Part shown: in pieces, positions 27,223-36,073 of the stretch | Layout of the letters: each line of letters starts with the position of its first letter | Position numbering within the stretch: position 1 is the first letter of the stretch | NCBI GenBank assembly: GCA_038326205.1 | Contig: JBBQJV010000005.1 | Span: forward strand, 1 to 64,000 | DNA: 64,000 nucleotides | DNA from: UBA7672 sp038326205 | Lineage (GTDB): Bacteria; Pseudomonadota; Alphaproteobacteria; Caulobacterales; Hyphomonadaceae | Direction of reading: 5' to 3' | Translations under genes and position numbers: made by a program | Notes under the pieces: model-generated | Seen by the model: only the letters and a program-made list of their open reading frames with translations | Told to the model about the DNA's origin: nothing | Databases searched by the model: none

Positions 27223-27843
27223 ATGGACAAGCGCCAGGACGACGCGACAGCCGGGCCTCCCACCATGCGTGAGGAGAGTGCCGCCATGCGTTATTTCGAA
27301 CTTATGGAATCCGGACTGCCATCAGAAGGCTTTCTGGTCCAACCGTCGATCAAGGCGGTGCCAAATACGGTTGTACCGCGCCGCCGTGTTCGCTTCCGCG
27401 CAGACTCCCCCTGGAAGAACAATCGCAAGGCCGGTGAAAAGCTCACCTGGCGTGGTCGCAGTTTTGTTGAGGCCTTCGCAGAAGTAAACCGCCGCGAGAT
27501 TGTTCAGGCGACGCTGATGAACTTGTCTGCTGGTGGCGGCCACGTTGCCGTTGAAGGCTGGCGCCCGGGTCCGAGCGATGTGGAACGCTTCCACTTCATC
27601 TGTTTGACCTCCGACGGCGCTGACATCCGTATCGGCGAAGAGCGCATAACGCCGGTGACTGGCGAGCTTTGGCGGGTCGATGATCGCTTTCACCCGGCGA
27701 TCATTCGCGGTGGACTCGCCGGCAGCGTGCATCTTGTGCTCGAGCTGACACCGCAGGACGCGGGGCTCCCTGTGGTCAAAGGTGAATTCTTTGAAGAGTC
27801 CAGAATAAACGCCGATGTGCAGCGTAGTCAGTCCGTGGGATGA
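27223..27843 (+). CDS. Uncharacterised protein, possible Asp/Asn-hydroxylase-like fold
   Basis: I do not firmly recognise this 206-residue protein. From about residue 90 the order of beta-strand-like segments (ATLMNLSAGGG, ADIRIGEERITPVTGELWRVDDRFHPAI, SVHLVLEL) resembles the jelly-roll core of aspartyl/asparaginyl beta-hydroxylases. The family's iron motif HxD after the glycine turn is not conserved here, and only the distal His in RFHPAI seems kept. It could be a degenerate or non-catalytic relative. The ATG at 27223 follows GGGGAT at suitable spacing; another in-frame ATG is at 27286. No signal peptide is seen. It overlaps the next gene by ATGA. Confidence 0.6.
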   Translation: MDKRQDDATAGPPTMREESAAMRYFELMESGLPSEGFLVQPSIKAVPNTVVPRRRVRFRADSPWKNNRKAGEKLTWRGRSFVEAFAEVNRREIVQATLMNLSAGGGHVAVEGWRPGPSDVERFHFICLTSDGADIRIGEERITPVTGELWRVDDRFHPAIIRGGLAGSVHLVLELTPQDAGLPVVKGEFFEESRINADVQRSQSVG

Positions 27844-28271
27844 CATGTTGGATCGGGGTTTTCAGATTGACGCGACTGACTTTCGCTATGGCTCTTGGTG
27901 CGATTGTGTGGGCCTGCGTTCCGCTCGGCGCATTTGCTCAGACGGCCCCGGCGCCAACCCCAGTTTTTCTCTCGGATGGCCATAACGCCGACGGCGTGAA
28001 GCTTCGCGGCGACGGCTCAATCGACGATGATCAGAACGGCGTTGACGCTGGCGATGACGATATCGGCGATGTTGGTCTCAAGCATCGTGGGGACGGTTCT
28101 ATCGATGACGACCAGGCGAGTGGCGATCACCGGGGAAGGGGGCACGCGCGGGGTCGTGACCCCGACCGAGAAGATCGCGACGATGACCCCCGCGGCAGCG
28201 ATCATGAACGGGGTCGGGATAGAGACCGCGACCGTGACAATAGGCACGGCGGAAACAGAGGCCACGGTTAA
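27840..28271 (+). CDS. Small exported Asp-rich repeat protein
   Basis: This 143-residue protein has no recognised family. An N-terminal hydrophobic signal peptide ends PLGAFAQ; the start is ATG 27840, with an internal ATG at 27888 as an alternative. The mature part holds two copies of RGDGSIDDDQ 27 residues apart, then a low-complexity Arg/Asp/Gly/His tail with RDRDRDRD. The two repeat copies differ in 7 of 10 codons yet are identical in protein, which indicates selection on the amino acids in this frame. The Asp clusters could bind calcium or other cations. It overlaps the preceding gene by 4 bases and is followed by a clear terminator. Confidence 0.7.
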   Translation: MTCWIGVFRLTRLTFAMALGAIVWACVPLGAFAQTAPAPTPVFLSDGHNADGVKLRGDGSIDDDQNGVDAGDDDIGDVGLKHRGDGSIDDDQASGDHRGRGHARGRDPDREDRDDDPRGSDHERGRDRDRDRDNRHGGNRGHG

Positions 28272-28307
28272 CGAATTGGTCAGTCGAAGGTCGGCCTGAC
28301 GGCAGAC

Positions 28308-28357
28308 AGAGGGCGGAAGTCGTTGGTACCCCCACCACGAGCGCTTCCGCCCTCTTT
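28308..28357 (+). terminator. Intrinsic terminator after the Asp-rich repeat protein
   Basis: A 12-base perfect stem, AGAGGGCGGAAG (28308-28319) with CTTCCGCCCTCT (28344-28355), is followed by TT. The 24-base loop can itself pair in part (TGGT with ACCA). It lies 37 bases after the stop codon. Confidence 0.75.
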
Positions 28358-28425
28358 CGATTTCGGGTTTCAGTTGCCGGTGGTATGGCGTTTGCTTGGC
28401 ACGGGCTCCACGGGGAGATTTCTCT

Positions 28426-29310
28426 ATGTTGTATCGCAATTCCTGCGCCCTGACCGTAATGGCCTGTGCCGCCGCCTTTGCAACCGCAGGTTCTGCGGCG
28501 GCGCAGACTGTTCAGGCAGGTATTGGCGCCGAGTATTCATCCGGGTCCTATGGTGGAACTGGCGACACCAAAATCTACGAGGTGCCGCTGACATTCCGTG
28601 TGCGTACCGGCGACTGGTCGTTCCGTGTCCGGGTTCCATTCGCCTCAGTGGAGGGGCCTGGAGGCGTGGTGCCCGGGGGTGTTGACGACAATGGCGGCGA
28701 CCGCAGCGGAAACAGCGGAAGCGGCAGCAGCGGCAGTGGCGGCAGCGGCAGCGGTGGCAGTGATGATCCTGTCGTGCCTATCGACACAGCTCTTGGTGAA
28801 GTCGTCGGTGGCGTAAAATCGTCCGGCCTCGCGGACATGTCGATTTCGGCTACCTATTCGCATGATATCGGCGCTGACAATTATCTCGACCTGACGGGGC
28901 GCGTGACGCTGCCAACGGGCGATAAAGACAAGGATCTCGGCACAGGTGAGACCGATTACACAATGACTGCCGAAATCGGCCACGACTTTGAGGGCGCTGG
29001 CATCTATGCGTTCGGCGGCTACAAGTTCCGCGGCGGCGCAACGCGCGCGGACGGCGCCCAGTTTGGCGCAGGCGGCTATTTCCGGCCGATGGAAGGCGTC
29101 GTCGCCGGCGTCGACGCGGGATGGTCGGAATCTTCGATCAACGGCCTCGACCAATCAGCCGACTTGACTGCCTACAGCAGCTTCACGCTGTCGAAAGACT
29201 GGCGCGTCTCCGTCTATGCGTTGACCGGTTTAACCGACAACGCTCCTGATTTTGGCACCGGCTTCACCCTCACCTGGCGAGCCGACATGCGCCGCCCGAA
29301 CGAGGATTAA
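28426..29310 (+). CDS. Outer-membrane beta-barrel protein (MetA-pathway/transporter-like)
   Basis: This is an exported protein of 294 residues with a signal peptide ending GSAAAQ. Alternating amphipathic strands and the segments GLADMSISATYSHDIG, RVTLPTGDKDKDLGTGETDY and GIYAFGGYKFRGG recall the barrel family annotated as 'transporter' or phenol-degradation MetA (PF13557-like). One loop carries a long Gly/Ser run (about residues 85-110) flanked by acidic residues. The C-terminus ends in Asp rather than the usual aromatic residue. A GGGGAG ribosome-binding site precedes the ATG. A perfect palindromic terminator follows. Its substrate is unknown. Confidence 0.78.
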   Translation: MLYRNSCALTVMACAAAFATAGSAAAQTVQAGIGAEYSSGSYGGTGDTKIYEVPLTFRVRTGDWSFRVRVPFASVEGPGGVVPGGVDDNGGDRSGNSGSGSSGSGGSGSGGSDDPVVPIDTALGEVVGGVKSSGLADMSISATYSHDIGADNYLDLTGRVTLPTGDKDKDLGTGETDYTMTAEIGHDFEGAGIYAFGGYKFRGGATRADGAQFGAGGYFRPMEGVVAGVDAGWSESSINGLDQSADLTAYSSFTLSKDWRVSVYALTGLTDNAPDFGTGFTLTWRADMRRPNED

Positions 29311-29346
29311 GTTCAAAATTGCCGGCGGTGCTACGCTGAAAGCGCA

Positions 29347-29374
29347 AATGCCCGGCCAGCTATGGCCGGGCATT
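29347..29374. terminator. Bidirectional palindromic terminator
   Basis: AATGCCCGGCCA and TGGCCGGGCATT form a perfect 12-base stem around a GCTA loop. It sits between the convergent beta-barrel and anti-sigma genes and can serve both strands. Confidence 0.8.
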
Positions 29375-29405
29375 CTGCTGCAAGTTCGGTGGGGCCAAAC
29401 CTGCG

Positions 29406-30146
29406 CTAGTGTTCTGTGGCCTTCCAGCCCGTGGCGATGGCGGCGGCCTCCTGCGCGCGATCGAGCAGCTGTTTCACGCCGCGACGTTTCAAGGCTGCAG
29501 CGATGGATGGATCGACCGCCCCATCAGCCATCACATACTGGTCGCCCTGCCCGGCCGGAGCATTTGCCGGCGACAACGTGTCGACTTTCCATTGGCCGCC
29601 TTCGAGGCAGGCCAGACCAGCAGAACTCGCGGTTTCGAACTGACGGCAGTAGTTACCGCCCCCGTCCACCAGGCTGAGTTTGATGCGTACTGCCTGTGAG
29701 CCCGCCGCGCCGCTCGATTGCAGTGATGCGAGGCTGATCACCATCTCCTTGTTGGCGATCAGAAGACCGTCTGAAGCCGTTTCAAAACCGGGTTCGGCTG
29801 GCTTGGATAGCAGCAGCCCGCCGGCGACAACACCGACAACCAGAACCGCAGCCGCCATGCCCATCGTACGCGGCTCAAGCAGGCCGCCGAAGACTGGGTG
29901 CAATCGCGACAGGCTCCACGCCGATGCACGTGGGCGGGCAAGTATCGCTTCGAACCGTGCCGGGATCGCTGCGTTCAGCGTTTCCGAGTAGGCGGGCGCC
30001 AACATCCGGTCCATCTGGGAAAGTCGCGCCACGCGCCGGCCGAGTTGTGGCGAAGCGGCGACAGCCTGTTCAATCTCTTCGCGCTGCTGCGGCGATACTT
30101 CGCCATCCAGCCAGGCTGTGATCATTTCGTCCGTGACCGTGCTCAT
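29406..30146 (-). CDS. Membrane-anchored anti-sigma factor
   Basis: This 246-residue protein has an N-terminal cytosolic domain beginning TDEMITAWLDGEVSPQQ, typical of anti-sigma factors that open with a short helical sigma-binding unit. The HxxxCxxC zinc motif is not present. A single transmembrane helix covers about residues 97-115, and a periplasmic domain with two Cys follows. The start overlaps the ECF sigma gene's stop by ATGA, the standard arrangement for a sigma/anti-sigma pair. It should hold the sigma factor inactive until an envelope signal arrives. Confidence 0.88.
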   Translation of the reverse strand: MSTVTDEMITAWLDGEVSPQQREEIEQAVAASPQLGRRVARLSQMDRMLAPAYSETLNAAIPARFEAILARPRASAWSLSRLHPVFGGLLEPRTMGMAAAVLVVGVVAGGLLLSKPAEPGFETASDGLLIANKEMVISLASLQSSGAAGSQAVRIKLSLVDGGGNYCRQFETASSAGLACLEGGQWKVDTLSPANAPAGQGDQYVMADGAVDPSIAAALKRRGVKQLLDRAQEAAAIATGWKATEH

Positions 30147-30673
30147 TGCTCAGTCTCCCTGGGAGTGGGGTTAAGCCCGTCGAGCAGCAACAGCAGCTTG
30201 TTTCTGGCCCGGGCGAGGCGGCTCATGACCGTGCCGATCGGGATGCCGAGCGTGTCGGCCGCTTGCTGGTAGGTCTGCCCTTCGATCGAAACCAGCACCA
30301 ACACCGACCGCTCGTCGATATGCAGGCGCTCCATCATTTCGCGTACCTGGCGAAGATTGATCCTGGCGTCGAACGACTCTCGGCCATCTTCACCAATCGC
30401 GTGCGTATCTTCTTCAATCGGCTGAACCACCAACCGCTGGCGAGCGGCGGATCGCTTCTTGTCGATCCAGGCGTTCTGCATGATCTTGTACATCCAGCTG
30501 TCCAGCCTGGTGCCTTCGCGAAACTGCGCCTCTCGAGACAAGGCCTTTTCCAAGGCATCCTGGACAAGATCGTCGCCGTCGTCGGCAGATCCCGTCAGGG
30601 CATGTCCAAACCGCCTGAGCCGCGGAAGAAGCGAGCGCAGTTCAATTCTGAACTTGTTATCGCCCTGGCCCAT
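30143..30673 (-). CDS. ECF-family RNA polymerase sigma factor
   Basis: This 176-residue sigma factor contains region 2 (LVQDALEKAL and SWMYKIMQNAWIDKKR) and region 4 (SVLVLVSIEGQTYQQAADTLGIPIGTVMSRLARARNKL), with no region 1 or 3. That is the ECF layout. It is coupled to the anti-sigma gene by a 4-base overlap and is transcribed divergently from the exported subtilase, with 102 bases between the two starts. Autoregulation plus control of the subtilase is the likely arrangement, but I found no convincing ECF promoter pair. Confidence 0.93.
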   Translation of the reverse strand: MGQGDNKFRIELRSLLPRLRRFGHALTGSADDGDDLVQDALEKALSREAQFREGTRLDSWMYKIMQNAWIDKKRSAARQRLVVQPIEEDTHAIGEDGRESFDARINLRQVREMMERLHIDERSVLVLVSIEGQTYQQAADTLGIPIGTVMSRLARARNKLLLLLDGLNPTPRETEQ

Positions 30674-30775
30674 TCAGTTCTTATCCGGACAACGCCTCAA
30701 ACCCGCAGATATTCTCACAGCGGGAGGAAATATTCGGTTCGCATCGGAGCGTCAAAAAGTGTAGTCTTATCCGTA
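30674..30775. promoter_or_regulatory. Divergent regulatory region between ECF sigma and subtilase
   Basis: These 102 bases must hold both promoters. The octamer CTTATCCG occurs twice in the same orientation, at 30680-30687 and 30766-30773, one beside each start codon. A GGAAA at 30726-30730 followed 19 bases later by CGTC is a poor match to ECF promoters. The region is more AT-rich than its surroundings. Confidence 0.4.
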
Positions 30776-32437
<1,662 letters not shown>

Positions 32438-32455
32438 ACGAGCAATTGAGGCCAG

Positions 32456-32481
32456 CTTCCGGATTGCGGGTGATCCGGAGG
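32456..32481 (+). terminator. Hairpin after the subtilase gene
   Basis: TCCGGAT (32458-32464) and ATCCGGA (32473-32479) pair around an 8-base loop; two more pairs extend the stem. There is no T-run after it. Confidence 0.4.
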
Positions 32482-32484
32482 GAT

Positions 32485-32515
32485 ACAAATAGAAACCGCA
32501 GCGCTTGAGCGCGCG
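32485..32515 (-). terminator. Terminator of tRNA-Lys
   Basis: Read on the minus strand, CGC-GCGC pairs with GCGC-GCG (one bulged T) around a TCAA loop at 32497-32515, then GTTTCTATTT follows. It lies about 27 bases past the tRNA 3' end. Confidence 0.55.
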
Positions 32516-32541
32516 ATCCCGTCTACAGTGATTAGAAGTCT

Positions 32542-32617
<76 letters not shown>

Positions 32618-32632
32618 TCTCAAGAGCGGCGG

Positions 32633-32661
32633 AACCTAGTGGCCGATTCCGCGCCGGTCAA
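32633..32661 (-). promoter_or_regulatory. Housekeeping-type promoter for tRNA-Lys
   Basis: On the minus strand TTGACC (32656-32661) is separated by exactly 17 bases from TAGGTT (32633-32638). The -10 element ends 15 bases before the mature tRNA 5' end, which fits a short leader. Confidence 0.6.
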
Positions 32662-32754
32662 CGGCGGATTCAGAGGATTTCCGACAGTCTTGCTCGGGCC
32701 CACAAGCAGTCTCATGCTGAGCTCATAACATGGACGCGTACGGGGGCGAAAATC

Positions 32755-33321
32755 ATGAAAATGCTGGGAATCGTCTTGGCTTTTGGCGTGGCGGCGGCGA
32801 TGGGCGGCTGCACAACTGCTGTGGACAAAACCTCGGCTGGCCTCGGGGGTGCGGCGATGTCGCCACTGAACGACCTGAACGTCACGCGTTCCGAGGTCCC
32901 CCCCCTGCTCCAGGCCATCCGTTCGCCCTACGAGCCGATTCCCGCCGTGACCTGCAGCGCTATCGCCAAGATGGTCGCTGACCTCGATGCGGTGCTCGGA
33001 CGGGATTTCGACGCCCTGCCCCTGCCGGACAAGAGCTTCTCGGATCAGGTTGGCAACGGCGCCGCGGATCTGACACTCGGGACGGTGTCGTCGACCATGT
33101 CCGACTTCATCCCCTTCCGCTCCCTCGTCCGTGAGGCGACGGGCGCGTCCGCGCATGAGCGCAAACTGCGAGCCGCATTTCAGGCGGGCGTGGCGCGGCG
33201 GTCTTATCTGAAGGGCGTTGGCGCTCAGCTGGGTTGCGCGCCACCTGCCGCTCCCGAGCCGAATGCAGGTTTCGAGACACAGGCAAAGATCGACTATCGC
33301 GGCAAAATTCAGCCGCGCTAA
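32755..33321 (+). CDS. Putative lipoprotein of unknown function
   Basis: This 188-residue protein is not recognised. The N-terminus is a short hydrophobic signal ending AAAMGGC, a plausible lipobox with Cys19. The mature part is soluble and mostly helical-looking, with two further Cys residues (in VTCSAIAKM and QLGCAPP). The final TAA is interleaved with the stop of the convergent tgt gene (CTAA at 33318-33321). The gene stands alone between tRNA-Lys and tgt. The ribosome-binding site is weak. Confidence 0.75.
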   Translation: MKMLGIVLAFGVAAAMGGCTTAVDKTSAGLGGAAMSPLNDLNVTRSEVPPLLQAIRSPYEPIPAVTCSAIAKMVADLDAVLGRDFDALPLPDKSFSDQVGNGAADLTLGTVSSTMSDFIPFRSLVREATGASAHERKLRAAFQAGVARRSYLKGVGAQLGCAPPAAPEPNAGFETQAKIDYRGKIQPR

Positions 33322-34442
33322 TCGGCGGCTCTGCGCGACCAGCGGCTGCGCATCTCGGAACGAAACGCCTCGAAGCGACCTTCGGCGATAGCGCCGCGCA
33401 TGGCGGCCATGATCGCCTGGAAGAATGCGATGTTGTGCCAGGACAGCAGCATCGGCCCGAGATACTCGCCTGCCTTGAACAGATGGTTGAGATAGGCTTT
33501 CGAATAGTCGCGACTGGCCGGGCACGAAGAGCCTGGATCAATTGGCTGGTCGTCTTCGGCATGCTTCGCGTTCTTGAGATTGATCGGACCGTCCCACGTC
33601 CACGCCTGTCCATGCCGGCCCGAACGCGTCGGCAGCACGCAGTCAAACATGTCGACGCCGCGCGCGACGGCTTCAAGAATGTCGATCGGCTTGCCGACAC
33701 CCATCAGATAGCGAGGCCGATTTTTAGGCAGCAGCGGCGCCGTGAGACTGATCGTGTCGCACATCGCTTCGTGGCCCTCGCCCACCGCGAGCCCGCCAAT
33801 CGCATAGCCGTCGAAGCCCGTCTCAACCACGCGCTGAGCGCTTTCGGTGCGTAGGTCGGTATGGGTGGAGCCCTGCACGATGCCGAACAGAGCCTGCGTG
33901 TCGCGCGAACCGAAACACGCTTTCGACCGCTCGCCCCACCGCGCTGATAATCGCATAGCGGCAGCGGCAGGCGCGTGCTCGCAAGGGTTGGCGACGCACT
34001 CGTCGAGCTGCATTGCGATGTCAGATCCCAGCAGATCTGACTGGATTTCGATCGAACGCTCCGGCGACAGGAAGTGGGCCGAGCCGTCGATGTGAGAGCG
34101 AAACTCCACCCCCTCCTCTTTCATCTTGCGGAGGTCGGACAGTGAAAACACCTGGAAACCTCCGCTGTCCGTCAGGATGGCGTGCGTCCACCCCATGAAG
34201 CGGTGCAATCCGCCCAGCCGGGCGACGCGCTCCGCGCTGGGGCGCAGCATCAGGTGATAGGTGTTGCCAAGGATGATGTCCGTGCCCGCCGCGCGCACAT
34301 CATCGAGGAACATCGCCTTCACTGTGCCAGCGGTCCCGACGGGCATGAACGCAGGTGTCGCGATCTCGCCACGCGGCGTCACCAGTTTTCCGGTGCGCGC
34401 ATCGCCGTCGGTGGCGTCGATCTGGAAGGGAAACTCAGCCAT
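33318..34442 (-). CDS. tgt: tRNA-guanine transglycosylase with altered zinc site
   Basis: Tgt exchanges G34 of GUN anticodons for preQ1, the base step of queuosine synthesis. Core motifs are present: GTAGTVKAMF, GNTYHLMLRP, TDSGGFQ (catalytic Asp), AIGGLAVGEG and FDCVLPTRSGRHG (nucleophile Asp). The C-terminal zinc site is unusual. The family pattern CxCxxC before the YSRAYLHH helix reads SxCxxS here, so two of three Cys ligands are Ser; the distal His (SWHN) is kept. I chose ATG 34442 (MAEFPFQID), 374 residues, which overlaps the end of queA by 8 bases. An upstream in-frame ATG at 34502 adds an atypical leader. Confidence 0.94.
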   Translation of the reverse strand: MAEFPFQIDATDGDARTGKLVTPRGEIATPAFMPVGTAGTVKAMFLDDVRAAGTDIILGNTYHLMLRPSAERVARLGGLHRFMGWTHAILTDSGGFQVFSLSDLRKMKEEGVEFRSHIDGSAHFLSPERSIEIQSDLLGSDIAMQLDECVANPCEHAPAAAAMRLSARWGERSKACFGSRDTQALFGIVQGSTHTDLRTESAQRVVETGFDGYAIGGLAVGEGHEAMCDTISLTAPLLPKNRPRYLMGVGKPIDILEAVARGVDMFDCVLPTRSGRHGQAWTWDGPINLKNAKHAEDDQPIDPGSSCPASRDYSKAYLNHLFKAGEYLGPMLLSWHNIAFFQAIMAAMRGAIAEGRFEAFRSEMRSRWSRRAAD

Positions 34443-35487
34443 TTGGAAGCAACAGACATGCATCGCCATAGGAGAAAAAGCGATAGCCCTTCTCCACCGC
34501 ATGAGCGTAAGCGCGCTTCATCACGTCTAGACCCATCATGGCGCTCACCAGCATGAACAGGGTGGATTTAGGAAGATGGAAGTTCGTCATCAATCCGTCC
34601 GCCACGCGAAAGCGATAACCCGGCGTTATGAAGATGGAGGTCGGCGCATTGAATTCGCACAGCGCGCTATCAGCAGCTGCGCTCTCCAGCGTCCGCAGAG
34701 CTGTGGTGCCAATCGGGATACAGCGACCGCCAGCCTCGCGTGCACGGTTTATCGCATCGACCGCCGCCGCCGAAATCCCGGCCTGCTCCGCATGCATGCG
34801 ATGCTCGGAAATGTTATCCACCTTCACCGGCATAAATGTACCAGCATTCACATGCAGCGTGACATCAGCCCGTTGCACGCCGACCGACGCCAGACGCGCC
34901 AGCAAGTTCGACGTGAAATGCAGTCCTGCTGTCGGCGCCGCTACCGAGCCGGACTCTCGAGCAAAGAAGGTTTGATAGTCGCTGACATCCTGCTCGTCGG
35001 CGGCGCGTTTCGATGCAATGTAGGGCGGAATGGGCATTGCGCCGGCCTGTTCGATCGCCGCGTCCAGCTCGGTGCCTGACCGGTTGAACTGCAGCCGCAC
35101 CTCGGCGTCGGATTTTGCCGCCACGTTCGCCGTCAGCCCACCCGCGAACTGAACGGTGTCGTCCTCTTTCAACCGCTTTCCCGGCCGAGCAAACGCCGAC
35201 CATTCCGAAGAGGACAGCCGCGAATTCAGGTTGACCTCGATCTCGATGTCTGGTCCTTCGCCACGTCCCGGCCGGCGCCCCAGCAAAGCGGCGCGGATCA
35301 CGCGGGTGTCGTTTGCCACCAGAATGTCGCCCGATTTCAGCAGCTCCGGCAGATCGCTCACGCGGCGATCCTCCACCTCCCCCTCCACCCCCCGCACCAC
35401 CAGCAACCTCGCACAATCCCTCGGTGAGGCCGGTCGCAGCGCGATCAGTTCCTCCGGCAGGTCAAAATCGAAGTCCGACAGCTTCAT
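34435..35487 (-). CDS. queA: S-adenosylmethionine:tRNA ribosyltransferase-isomerase
   Basis: QueA transfers and rearranges the ribose of SAM onto preQ1-tRNA to give epoxyqueuosine, the step after Tgt. The N-terminal MKLSDFDFDLPEELIALRP, the NDTRVI motif, the TAGLHFT segment and the C-terminal TNFHLPKSTLFMLV block identify it. At 350 residues it is complete. The ATG at 35487 starts exactly at the conserved N-terminus, and longer in-frame leaders are not supported. It precedes and overlaps tgt by 8 bases, so the two queuosine genes form one operon. An 88-base gap separates it from a divergent lipoprotein gene. Confidence 0.96.
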   Translation of the reverse strand: MKLSDFDFDLPEELIALRPASPRDCARLLVVRGVEGEVEDRRVSDLPELLKSGDILVANDTRVIRAALLGRRPGRGEGPDIEIEVNLNSRLSSSEWSAFARPGKRLKEDDTVQFAGGLTANVAAKSDAEVRLQFNRSGTELDAAIEQAGAMPIPPYIASKRAADEQDVSDYQTFFARESGSVAAPTAGLHFTSNLLARLASVGVQRADVTLHVNAGTFMPVKVDNISEHRMHAEQAGISAAAVDAINRAREAGGRCIPIGTTALRTLESAAADSALCEFNAPTSIFITPGYRFRVADGLMTNFHLPKSTLFMLVSAMMGLDVMKRAYAHAVEKGYRFFSYGDACLLLPNG

Positions 35488-35575
35488 GGGGCGCCCATAG
35501 CGGGGAACAGCTTCCGGCGCCAGTCCGCCCTTGCGCCGCCCGGATTTGGGGTACGGTGAACGTGGAGGACGACAC

Positions 35576-36073
35576 ATGATCCGCTACGCCCTGTTATCCG
35601 CCGCTCTACTGGCCGCCTGCTCACCCGCGCCCACGCGGGAACCCGCCCCTGCCCCTCCGGTCGCTGCGAAGCCCGCCGACCTTGCGGCGCTCGAAGCCGC
35701 CCATGACTGGCAATACGATCCTGGCGAGGCGCTGAACGTGTCATGGAATGAAGGCGTGAAGGCGATCCTTGGCCAAATGAGCCGGGCCGACGCCATCGGC
35801 GCGATAGAGGCTGCCGGGTTCGAGTGCATGTATGGCGAGGCGCACGAAGATTACCCCGACCCCATGGCTGTCTGCACACATAGCTTTGCGACGCGTGATT
35901 GCCAGATGGACTGGGAGATCGCCTCGACCGCCGATAAAGCGATGGTCGACGAAGTGGACGCCACATTCAAACGCGACTGCGTGCTCACCGATCGCGACTG
36001 GCCCGACAAGATCAACTCGGCCATCGACGGTGGGCTCGCGCCCGCGACTACGCCGCCCGCAGCGCCGAACTAA
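35576..36073 (+). CDS. Putative small lipoprotein of unknown function
   Basis: This 165-residue protein opens with a signal sequence and a good lipobox, LLAAC, followed by a Pro/Ala-rich linker. The mature domain contains three Cys residues (FECMYG, AVCTHS, RDCQMDW) plus RDCVLT, which may form disulfides. I recognise no family. A GGAGGA ribosome-binding site supports ATG 35576. The terminal TAA is interleaved with the convergent gatB stop (CTAA at 36070-36073). Confidence 0.75.
   Translation: MIRYALLSAALLAACSPAPTREPAPAPPVAAKPADLAALEAAHDWQYDPGEALNVSWNEGVKAILGQMSRADAIGAIEAAGFECMYGEAHEDYPDPMAVCTHSFATRDCQMDWEIASTADKAMVDEVDATFKRDCVLTDRDWPDKINSAIDGGLAPATTPPAAPN

Noticed and set aside
30146..30775. 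Long in-frame extension of the subtilase upstream, through the antisense strand of the sigma gene
   Set aside because: The signal peptide begins at 30776 and the upstream part mirrors a well-supported ECF sigma gene on the other strand.
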